A stretch of DNA of 10,963 nt. It comes from Chitinophagaceae bacterium (GTDB lineage: Bacteria; Bacteroidota; Bacteroidia; Chitinophagales; Chitinophagaceae). The stretch lies in contig DNMB01000118.1 of assembly GCA_003489485.1 (NCBI GenBank), positions 4,883 to 15,845 on the forward strand, read 5' to 3'. Made by a program: the position numbers and the translations under genes. The notes beneath the pieces were generated by a model. That model made no database searches, was not told the origin of the DNA, and saw only the letters and a program-made list of their open reading frames with translations. This document shows positions 5,189 to 10,963 of the stretch, in pieces. Position 1 is the stretch's first letter, and each line of letters starts with the position of its first letter.

Positions 5189-6982
5189 ATGTCTACTGTT
5201 ACAGCATCAAAAAAATCCATCAAAGGTGGCCAGTGGTTAACGACCGCTCCTTTGCCCGAAGATTGTTTTATTCCTGAAGATTTCAGCGAAGAGCAACACA
5301 TGATCAAAGACATGTGTAATCAATTTTTAGAAACTGAAGTTTTTCCGATCGTGCAGCGTATCGATTCGCTGGAACCCGGATTGATGCCCTCGCTCGTGGC
5401 AAAGACCGGAGCGCTCGGGCTGCTCTCCATCTCTATTCCAGAGGCCTACGGTGGGTTGGGAAAAGATTTTGTTACCTCCGTTCTTGCCAGCGAGTACCTT
5501 GGTGCGGGTCATTCTTATTCAGTTGCCGTTTCTGCGCATACTTGCATCGGTATGTTGCCCATTTTATATTTTGGAACAGAGGAGCAAAAGACCAAATACC
5601 TGCCCAAGCTGGTTACCGGTGAATGGGGCGGAGCCTATGGACTTACAGAGCCCAACAGCGGCAGTGATGCCCTCAGTGCCAAAACCACTGCGGTACTGTC
5701 TCCCGATGGCAAGCATTATATTTTAAATGGTCAAAAGTGCTGGATCACCAATGGGGGATTCGCACATGTGTATACGGTATTTGCAAAGGTCGATGGTGAC
5801 AAGTTCACCGCATTTATCGTGGAGCGGGGCACGCCCGGATTTACGCAAGGACCCGAAGAAGATAAGATGGGTATCAAAGGATCATCTACGGTTCAATTGT
5901 ATTTTCAGGATTGTAAGATCCCGGTCGATAATCTATTGGGTGAGTTGGGCAAGGGACATAAGATCGCATTCAATATCCTAAATCTGGGTCGTCTCAAACT
6001 TTGCGCTGCGGCAGTGGGCGGATCGAGAATGGCCTTGAATCACTCGATCACCTATGCAAAAACCAGAGAACAGTTCAAGCAACCCATCGCCAATTTTGGT
6101 GCCATCAAGCATAAGCTCGCAGAAATGGCCATCAGAATATTTGTAGCCGAATCGGCCCTATACCGTTCAGCGGCATGGATCAAAGAAAAAGAAGAAGAAT
6201 TATTGGCATCGGGCAAACCTTTTGCCGAAGCATTGCTGGCCGGCGCGGAAGAATATGCCATTGAGTGCGCTGCGCTAAAAGTATTTGGTAGTGAAGTATT
6301 GGACTTTACCGTAGATGAAGGCGTTCAGATTCATGGGGGCAATGGATTTAGTGCCGAGTATAATATTTCAAGAGCCTACCGAGACAGCCGGATCAATCGT
6401 ATTTACGAGGGAACAAACGAGATCAATCGTTTATTGGCGCTCGATATGACGCTCAAGCGCGCCATGGGAGGCAGACTCGATCTGATGGGCCCGGCCATGG
6501 CCGTACAAAAAGAGTTGATGAGCATTCCTGATTTTGGAGCGGGCGACGATACTCCCTTTGCCAGTGAGCAAAAGCTAATCGCCAATCTTAAAAAAGCGAT
6601 ATTGATGACAGCCGGTGCCGCGGTGCAAAAACTGATGATGAAGATCGAGCACGAGCAAGAGATCTTAATGAACATCGCTGATATGGCCATTGAGGTGTTT
6701 CATGCAGAAAGTACCCTTCTTCGCGTCATGAAACTGGTCGCTCAACGTGGCGAGCAAGCCGTGGCCGACCAGGTCGATATGATGCGAACCTATCTTTACG
6801 ATGCTGCTGATAGGGTCAATAAATCGGGCAAGGATGCCATCAACGGTTTTGCAGAGGGTGATGAGGGTAGGATGATCTTGATGGGCCTTAAGCGTTTTAC
6901 CAAGGCCGATCCGTTCAACAGTAAGGCCGCTCGCCGTCGTATTGCAGACCGAATGATAGAGGAGGGGCGCTACCGGTATTAA
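5189..6982 (+). CDS. Acyl-CoA dehydrogenase (long, VLCAD/ACAD9-like form)
   Basis: A FAD enzyme that introduces the trans-2 double bond into acyl-CoA in the first step of beta-oxidation and passes electrons to electron-transfer flavoprotein. The usual three domains are visible: helical N-domain (about 30-145), beta-domain with GAYGLTEPNSGSDA (148-161) and WITNGGF (185-191), and helical C-domain with REQFKQPIANFGAIKHKLAEM (293-313) and IHGGNGFSAEYNISRAYRDSR (381-401). The catalytic base is E407 in IYEGTNEI, the position used by short-, medium- and very-long-chain enzymes. At 597 residues it exceeds the ~380-residue soluble enzymes by a C-terminal helical extension (about 430-597), as in VLCAD and ACAD9, which favours long-chain substrates. 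It is cotranscribed with marR, and korB follows 32 bases later. Chain-length preference is inferred, not seen. Confidence 0.93.
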   Translation: MSTVTASKKSIKGGQWLTTAPLPEDCFIPEDFSEEQHMIKDMCNQFLETEVFPIVQRIDSLEPGLMPSLVAKTGALGLLSISIPEAYGGLGKDFVTSVLASEYLGAGHSYSVAVSAHTCIGMLPILYFGTEEQKTKYLPKLVTGEWGGAYGLTEPNSGSDALSAKTTAVLSPDGKHYILNGQKCWITNGGFAHVYTVFAKVDGDKFTAFIVERGTPGFTQGPEEDKMGIKGSSTVQLYFQDCKIPVDNLLGELGKGHKIAFNILNLGRLKLCAAAVGGSRMALNHSITYAKTREQFKQPIANFGAIKHKLAEMAIRIFVAESALYRSAAWIKEKEEELLASGKPFAEALLAGAEEYAIECAALKVFGSEVLDFTVDEGVQIHGGNGFSAEYNISRAYRDSRINRIYEGTNEINRLLALDMTLKRAMGGRLDLMGPAMAVQKELMSIPDFGAGDDTPFASEQKLIANLKKAILMTAGAAVQKLMMKIEHEQEILMNIADMAIEVFHAESTLLRVMKLVAQRGEQAVADQVDMMRTYLYDAADRVNKSGKDAINGFAEGDEGRMILMGLKRFTKADPFNSKAARRRIADRMIEEGRYRY

Positions 6983-6990
6983 GATTTTAG

Positions 6991-6998
6991 TAATTTTG
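6991..6998 (+). promoter_or_regulatory. Bacteroidota -7 promoter box for korB
   Basis: TAATTTTG is an exact TAnnTTTG match in the 32-base gap between the acyl-CoA dehydrogenase and korB. It ends 16 bases before the ATG at 7015. No good -33 TTTG is seen, since the expected place lies in the GC-rich end of the preceding gene. It suggests korB can be transcribed independently of marR control, although read-through is also likely. Confidence 0.45.
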
Positions 6999-7014
6999 AC
7001 ATGAACCTCACTAC

Positions 7015-8043
7015 ATGAGCGAAACAAAGACAGCCCCTGTTTTGACCGGAAAGGATTTTGCAACGGACCAAGAAGTTCGTTGGTGTCCGGGGTGTGGTGA
7101 TTATTCCATACTGGCGCAAGTGCAAAAAGTGATGCCCACCTTGGGTATTCCCAGAGAGAATATTGTCTTTATTTCCGGAATCGGTTGCAGCAGTCGCTTT
7201 CCCTATTACATGAACACGTTCGGCATGCACTCCATTCACGGGCGCGCTACCGCCGTGGCCAGTGGACTCAAAGCTACCCGACCCGAGCTGAGCGTGTGGA
7301 TCATTACCGGCGACGGAGACAGCTTAAGCATTGGAGGCAATCATACCATTCATTTGCTGCGCCGCAATTTCGATGTCAATATTTTGCTGTTCAATAACCA
7401 GATCTATGGTTTGACCAAAGGGCAATACTCTCCTACCTCAGAAGAAAAGAAGATCACCAAGAGTACTCCGATGGGAAGCATCGATCATCCCTTTAACCCT
7501 GCGGCACTGGCACTGGGAGCCGATGCTACGTTTGTGGCCCGTACGATGGACCGCGACCCCAAACACCTACAAGCCATGCTACTTCGTGCCAATGCGCACA
7601 AGGGCTCATCTTTCCTGGAGATCTATCAAAACTGTAACATCTTTAACGACGGGGCTTTTGAGATCTTTACCGAAAAGGGAACCAAGCCGGTCGAAACCTT
7701 ATTCTTAGAAACAGGCAAACCTTTGTTGTTTGGCGCTAACAATGAAAAAGGCATCAAGCTAGATGGCTTCAAACCCGTGGTGGTCGATCTTACGCAAGGC
7801 CATTCGGCTGACGATTGTTGGATCCACGACGAAAAGGATATTTACAAAGCACAAATTCTCTCTCGCATATTTGACGATGTTCATATTGAAGGTCATCTGC
7901 CCCGTCCCTTTGGTGTTTTCTATGAGACGGATCGTCCCTGTTACGAAGATGTGATGAAGGCGCAGCTAGAAGAGGCCAGTGCTCGTAAGCCCGCCGATCT
8001 CGATAAACTGCTTCGTGGTAACGAGGTCTGGACCATTCAATAA
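7015..8043 (+). CDS. korB: 2-oxoacid:ferredoxin oxidoreductase beta subunit (2-oxoglutarate type, KorB-like)
   Basis: The beta subunit binds thiamine pyrophosphate and one [4Fe-4S] cluster, and with an alpha subunit converts 2-oxoglutarate + CoA to succinyl-CoA + CO2 while reducing ferredoxin. Seen here: VRWCPGCGDYSIL with C24 and C27, GIGCSSR with C58 and a fourth candidate ligand C207 in IYQNCNIFN. The TPP/Mg motif runs from GDGDSLSIGGNH (99-110) to LLFNNQIYGLTKGQYSPTS (124-142). Length (342) fits the slightly extended Bacteroidota form, with extra C-terminal sequence to EVWTIQ. No alpha subunit gene lies beside it: upstream is the acyl-CoA dehydrogenase and downstream is rnhB on the other strand. 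The stop overlaps the rnhB 3' end tail-to-tail by 7 bases. The family is certain; 2-oxoglutarate rather than pyruvate or another 2-oxoacid is probable only. Confidence 0.92.
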   Translation: MSETKTAPVLTGKDFATDQEVRWCPGCGDYSILAQVQKVMPTLGIPRENIVFISGIGCSSRFPYYMNTFGMHSIHGRATAVASGLKATRPELSVWIITGDGDSLSIGGNHTIHLLRRNFDVNILLFNNQIYGLTKGQYSPTSEEKKITKSTPMGSIDHPFNPAALALGADATFVARTMDRDPKHLQAMLLRANAHKGSSFLEIYQNCNIFNDGAFEIFTEKGTKPVETLFLETGKPLLFGANNEKGIKLDGFKPVVVDLTQGHSADDCWIHDEKDIYKAQILSRIFDDVHIEGHLPRPFGVFYETDRPCYEDVMKAQLEEASARKPADLDKLLRGNEVWTIQ

Positions 8044-8636
8044 TCTAGCTCCCCTTGCTGCGGCAGTAGTCTGAAACTTTTTCTGTGATAGCGGCAAAGC
8101 CCAAGCTTCTCAATGGCCTTTCGATGCGCAGCCGTACCATATCCCTTGTTTTGATCCCATCCATATTGTGGAAATTCTTGATGTAGTTCTTGCATCAACT
8201 GATCGCGATATGTTTTAGCAAGAATACTGGCTGCGGCAATGGAGGCAAACCGGCCATCTCCTTTTACAAAGCATTGATGTGGTATGGATGGATAAGCCGA
8301 AAATCGATTTCCATCGATGAGTAAGAGCGAAGGAGTTGTACCGAGCGCAGCGATGGCCTGGTGCATGGCCTTAAAGCTGGCCTTTAAAATATTGATCCGG
8401 TCGATCTCTTCGTGATCGATCACCCCAATGCCAAATGCGATAGCTTTTTTTTCAATGATCGGTCGCAGCTCCTCTCGCTGTGCGGCACTCAGTTTTTTTG
8501 AATCGTTTAATAAAGGGTGTTTAAAGTTCTTCGGTAGTATAACGGCAGCAGCCACAACAGGTCCGGCATAGCAACCCCGTCCGGCTTCGTCGCAACCTGC
8601 TTCGATCTCATTTTTTCTATGGTAAGCCGCCAGCAT
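8037..8636 (-). CDS. rnhB: Ribonuclease HII
   Basis: RNase HII cuts RNA embedded in DNA duplexes, including single ribonucleotides, starting ribonucleotide excision repair. The 199-residue protein carries the four acidic metal ligands: D16 and E17 in CDEAGRGCYAGPV, D108 in LLLIDGN and D127 in KGDGRF. The family motifs NDSKKLS (44-50), SIAAASILAK (132-141) and the WDQNKGYGT segment with the conserved tyrosine are also present. The ATG at 8636 is chosen; a TTG at 8645 would add three residues. The 3' end overlaps the stop of korB by 7 bases on the opposite strand. It diverges from ctaA with a 69-base gap. A near-match to the -7 box (minus-strand ATATTTTG, 8650-8657) lies upstream but has the wrong internal spacing. 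Confidence 0.95.
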   Translation of the reverse strand: MLAAYHRKNEIEAGCDEAGRGCYAGPVVAAAVILPKNFKHPLLNDSKKLSAAQREELRPIIEKKAIAFGIGVIDHEEIDRINILKASFKAMHQAIAALGTTPSLLLIDGNRFSAYPSIPHQCFVKGDGRFASIAAASILAKTYRDQLMQELHQEFPQYGWDQNKGYGTAAHRKAIEKLGLCRYHRKSFRLLPQQGELDY

Positions 8637-8693
8637 ACCATGCAAGATGCAAAATATTGCTTAACAAAATCGCCGGCCGGACCCGCGTGGCTG

Positions 8694-8701
8694 TACCTTT
8701 G
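8694..8701 (+). promoter_or_regulatory. Bacteroidota -7 promoter box for ctaA
   Basis: TACCTTTG is an exact TAnnTTTG match followed by CGCC and the ATG at 8706. With a transcription start 4-7 bases after the box, the message would be leaderless or nearly so. No -33 TTTG was found about 19 bases upstream. The box supports the ATG at 8706 over an in-frame ATG at 8619, which lies upstream of it and inside rnhB. Confidence 0.5.
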
Positions 8702-8705
8702 CGCC

Positions 8706-9764
8706 ATGAATGTACCTGCTACTTCCAGACCCGTGGCTATTTGGTTGCTCATTGGAGTTGCCATGATCATCATTCAAATCGCATTGGGCGGTATTACACG
8801 GCTGACCGGTTCGGGACTCTCTATTACCGAATGGAATGTGGTGACAGGAACCCTGCCTCCGCTCAATGCAGCCGATTGGGCCGCTGAATTTGCCAAGTAC
8901 CAAGAAACCCCTCAGTACCGCTTGCTGAATTTTGATTTTACATTGCAAGAGTTCAAATACATTTTCTTTTGGGAGTGGTTTCATCGCTTTTGGGCACGCC
9001 TGATCGGCGTGGTCTTTATGATCCCTTTCATCTATTTTTTGTTGACCCGGCAATTCAAGAGCAGTATGATCAAGCCCTTGCTGATCTTATTCTTGTTGGG
9101 CGCCCTGCAAGGTGCCATTGGTTGGATCATGGTGGCCAGTGGTCTTACGGGAGATGCCATTTATGTAAAACCTACGCGCCTTGCTCTTCATTTTGTACTG
9201 GCGCTCGGATTACTGTCGTATACCTTTTGGTTTGCGCTACAGTTACTGGTGCCTGCCGATCAACGTGTCGCGCTCCCCGCTGTTCGCAAACCCTTGGTAT
9301 TTATATTGACAGTACTCGTTTTACAATTAGCCTATGGCGCCTTTATGGCGGGCAACAAAGCTGCCACTGCTGCACCTACCTGGCCCGATATTAATGGAGA
9401 GCTACTTCCTGGCATGCTTGGATCAGGTAAAGGAATTTTATTTTGGATCGAAAACAAGATCGCGATTCACTTTGTACACCGCGGCTTGGCTTATATATTA
9501 TTGATCGCTGTGGTGCTGATGACGCTTCGACTTCATCGCCCTCATGGCAGTCGGTTGTTGCAAAAAGCATCATGGTTCCCGATCACTTTGGTACTACTGC
9601 AGGTCTTACTCGGTATTCTTTCGGTGCTGTACAGTACGTCTATCATTCCCGGACAGTGGGGAATCTTTGAATGGATGGCTCAATTGCATCAATTGGTGGC
9701 GATGCTGTTATTGCTTTCGCTGGTTTTGTTGCTTTATCTGGTAGGGGAAAAGATAGTTAAGTAG
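8706..9764 (+). CDS. ctaA: Heme A synthase, COX15 type
   Basis: This integral membrane enzyme oxidises the C8 methyl of heme O to a formyl group, making heme A for aa3-type cytochrome oxidases. The 352-residue protein has about eight membrane helices in two four-helix halves. The COX15 signatures are ITRLTGSGLSITEW (30-43) and FFWEWFHRFWARLIG (87-101, H93), with further heme-ligand histidines H162 (LALHF), H255 and H258 (IAIHFVHR) and H328 (AQLHQ), and the inter-half segment TWPDINGELLPGM (225-237). The paired loop cysteines of the Bacillus CtaA type are absent, placing it with the alphaproteobacterial/mitochondrial form. ATG 8706 starts just before the first helix; an upstream in-frame ATG (8619) would add 29 atypical residues overlapping rnhB. 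It appears monocistronic. The SCO-DUF420 pair at the left end of the window belongs to the same oxidase-assembly process. Confidence 0.94.
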   Translation: MNVPATSRPVAIWLLIGVAMIIIQIALGGITRLTGSGLSITEWNVVTGTLPPLNAADWAAEFAKYQETPQYRLLNFDFTLQEFKYIFFWEWFHRFWARLIGVVFMIPFIYFLLTRQFKSSMIKPLLILFLLGALQGAIGWIMVASGLTGDAIYVKPTRLALHFVLALGLLSYTFWFALQLLVPADQRVALPAVRKPLVFILTVLVLQLAYGAFMAGNKAATAAPTWPDINGELLPGMLGSGKGILFWIENKIAIHFVHRGLAYILLIAVVLMTLRLHRPHGSRLLQKASWFPITLVLLQVLLGILSVLYSTSIIPGQWGIFEWMAQLHQLVAMLLLLSLVLLLYLVGEKIVK

Positions 9765-9795
9765 AAGAAATAAACCGTTTATAGTACCGATTCGA

Positions 9796-9817
9796 CTACT
9801 TTAATTTGATAAAGTAG
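9796..9817. terminator. Stem-loop between convergent ctaA and lipoprotein genes, possible terminator
   Basis: CTACTTTA (9796-9803) and TAAAGTAG (9810-9817) form a perfect 8-base stem with a 6-base loop. It lies 31 bases after the ctaA stop and overlaps the stop codon of the minus-strand lipoprotein gene, so it could act on both transcripts. Neither side has the run of T expected of a strong intrinsic terminator and the stem is AT-rich, hence the low confidence. Confidence 0.35.
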
Positions 9818-10430
9818 GGAAAAATGGATTTTTAGCCATTGTGTAATTTTCAAAAAGCGAAGAGGGCGGCTTACTGTCTTTATTATTTTTCATTTTCTGA
9901 ATCGAAATAAGGGTATAGATATTCCCGTCACTCATTTTTGCCTGAATTACTCCGTATGGAATACTTTTATCAGTTAGTAAAAAGGGGTTTAGTCGGTGAT
10001 TAATTTTCTTTGTCAAAAAAAGACTATCGTTATTAAGAGTAGTGAATAATTTGCAGGTATAGCCATTGATCAAAAAAATTCCATTTTTTTTAAAAGTGGT
10101 AACTGGCTCAAAGTAAAAGCTCTTTTTTTGGAATACATCAAAAGCGATTCCCCTTTCATCGATTAAAAACTCATCAGAGCCTTCCTGCTCATATTCAATA
10201 CCTGGTACAATAAGCTTCCCTTTGGGTATGGCTTTAAGCCGGGCACTATTTCTTTCGGTTGTTAATTGGTATTCAATTTCACCAAAAAAAATCTCTCCCA
10301 TCGTATTTTTTTCACCGAAAGAAACGTGATAGGAGGCCTGGTAGGGAGCCGTCACTTTCCTTGAACATGCGGAAAGCATGAAGCAAAAAAGCACTAGTAC
10401 CTTAACGCTTACAGTCAACCTTATAAACAT
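9801..10430 (-). CDS. Unrecognised lipoprotein
   Basis: I do not recognise this 209-residue protein. It starts with a lipoprotein signal: a hydrophobic stretch (about 7-20) and the lipobox LSAC with the lipidated cysteine at 22, so it should be anchored in a membrane facing the periplasm or cell surface. The mature part looks beta-rich, with alternating strands such as SYHVSFGEKNTMGEIFFGEIEY (33-54) and FYFEPVTTFKKNGIFLINGYTCKLF, and a basic tail. The opening is loosely like small Bacteroidota proteins that bind outer-membrane partners (GLPGLI or DUF4412 type), but the match is too weak to name. The DNA is visibly more AT-rich than the genes to its left. It lies 31 bases after another secreted-protein gene on the same strand; a TAAATTTT near-match to the promoter box sits at 10440-10447. 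Confidence 0.75.
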   Translation of the reverse strand: MFIRLTVSVKVLVLFCFMLSACSRKVTAPYQASYHVSFGEKNTMGEIFFGEIEYQLTTERNSARLKAIPKGKLIVPGIEYEQEGSDEFLIDERGIAFDVFQKKSFYFEPVTTFKKNGIFLINGYTCKLFTTLNNDSLFLTKKINHRLNPFLLTDKSIPYGVIQAKMSDGNIYTLISIQKMKNNKDSKPPSSLFENYTMAKNPFFPTLSN

Positions 10431-10461
10431 GAGTGAGTGAAAATTTAGGATTCAGTATGTG

Positions 10462-10917
10462 TTAGAAAAATGAGCTGATTTCTTCTTGGATAATACAATT
10501 TAGCAAATTATCAAATTCATTTTGTTTCAAACTCGGGAGAAATGGGTTTATAGTTTCAAAATCAACAATGTCGTACTTTTCTGTTATTTCAGCTTTTCCG
10601 CTCATAGGAACTTGTATACCCTGGGTTCCTTGACAAGGGCCCGACATTGTGACGGTACCGTTCACAGTTAGGCTTGGAGGAACAAGGGACCATGTCACAA
10701 GAATATTGTAGTTGACGACACATCCCCCGCTTAATGTTACAGTCCCGATAAGTCTTTTCTTACCCTTCGACGCATAGTTCGTAAGCTCCTTTGTGTCACT
10801 TACAGGGACGTATTCTTGCTCTATCCCCAACGCTGGTCTCCTATCTGTCCCTCCAACACTAAGCGACATAAGCAACAGAATTCCCATTGCGATCAGTAAG
10901 TTTTTAGTTGTTTTCAT
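10462..10917 (-). CDS. Unrecognised small secreted protein
   Basis: I do not recognise this 151-residue protein. The N-terminus MKTTKNLLIAMGILLLMSLSVGG is a clear signal peptide or anchor with no lipobox cysteine. The mature part has an Ig-like or beta-sandwich appearance, with GTVTLSGGCVVNYNILVTWSL (58-78) and LTVNGTVTMSGPC (83-95): short beta stretches rich in T, V, G and S. C66 and C95 could form a disulfide across two strands, and C141 lies near the C-terminus (LLNCIIQEEISSFF). It ends 31 bases before the lipoprotein gene, so the two may be coexpressed. The composition of the DNA is AT-rich compared with the core genes, as in its neighbour. No promoter box was found in the 46 bases available upstream before the window ends. 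Confidence 0.7.
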   Translation of the reverse strand: MKTTKNLLIAMGILLLMSLSVGGTDRRPALGIEQEYVPVSDTKELTNYASKGKKRLIGTVTLSGGCVVNYNILVTWSLVPPSLTVNGTVTMSGPCQGTQGIQVPMSGKAEITEKYDIVDFETINPFLPSLKQNEFDNLLNCIIQEEISSFF

Positions 10918-10963
10918 TTTGGCAGGTTTAGTTTTTGTTGAATGTTCAATATGAATTTAAAAG

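Noticed and set aside
7001..7018. Five-codon upstream ORF (ATG at 7001, TGA overlapping the korB ATG)
   Set aside because: Its ATG is only two bases after the -7 box and so probably at or before the transcription start. It is most likely chance.
8650..8657. Possible -7 box (ATATTTTG on the minus strand) for rnhB
   Set aside because: The TA and TTTG parts are one base too close together for TAnnTTTG, and there is no -33 partner.
8619..8705. N-terminal extension of ctaA by 29 residues from the in-frame ATG at 8619
   Set aside because: It overlaps rnhB on the other strand, encodes a stretch unlike COX15 N-termini, and lies upstream of the promoter box at 8694-8701. The ATG at 8706 sits just before the first membrane helix.
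10938..10949. Short inverted repeat TTGAATGTTCAA upstream of the small secreted protein gene
   Set aside because: The arms are only five bases in AT-rich DNA, no promoter box lies beside it, and the window ends there. It is too weak to call an operator.
1..10963. Search by eye for CRISPR arrays, insertion sequences, tRNA or rRNA genes, toxin-antitoxin or defence systems
   Set aside because: No direct-repeat arrays, transposase motifs, structured RNA genes or nuclease/antitoxin pairs were found. Genes are tightly packed and nearly all have housekeeping or core Bacteroidota identities.

Overview
The window looks like chromosomal DNA of a member of the Bacteroidota, most likely of the Chitinophagaceae type. 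The basis is gene content (a DUF3078 outer-membrane protein, DUF5522, a COX15-type heme A synthase, a SCO/DUF420 pair, the divergent Bacteroidota form of TrmB) and promoters: the Bacteroidota -7 box TAnnTTTG occurs exactly just upstream of five genes, and Shine-Dalgarno sequences are mostly not evident. No rRNA, tRNA, CRISPR array, insertion sequence or phage gene was seen. Twelve genes are complete and one runs off the left edge. No intergenic gap exceeds 115 bases.

Layout. (1) 1-1182, plus strand: the end of a SCO copper chaperone and a DUF420 membrane protein, with stop and start codons abutting; both belong to cytochrome c oxidase assembly. (2) 1179-4605, minus strand: a run of five genes read right to left: a membrane GT2 glycosyltransferase, a DUF3078 outer-membrane protein, trmB, a cysteine-rich DUF5522 mini-protein, and an alkyltransferase-like DNA-damage protein whose reactive cysteine is replaced by alanine. 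(3) 4691-8043, plus strand: a MarR regulator with a clear palindromic operator at its promoter, a long acyl-CoA dehydrogenase, and the beta subunit of a 2-oxoacid:ferredoxin oxidoreductase without its alpha subunit. (4) rnhB (minus) diverges from ctaA/COX15 (plus, heme A synthase). (5) 9801-10917, minus strand: two unrecognised secreted proteins, one a lipoprotein, in visibly more AT-rich DNA.

How the parts fit together. The two ends of the housekeeping section (SCO-DUF420 and heme A synthase) serve aa3-type cytochrome oxidase biogenesis: copper delivery, a maturation factor and the heme cofactor. The marR-acyl-CoA dehydrogenase pair suggests ligand-controlled fatty-acid or acyl-CoA oxidation. 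KorB next to it would act at the 2-oxoglutarate to succinyl-CoA step. The minus-strand cluster mixes envelope, tRNA modification and DNA-damage functions, as is common in loosely functional bacterial operons.

I see no convincing new multi-gene system here. The most useful second looks are the operator and short-leader promoters, the orphan KorB, the Cys-to-Ala alkyltransferase-like protein, the C-terminal anchor of the SCO protein, the DUF5522 protein and the two unknown exported proteins at the right edge.
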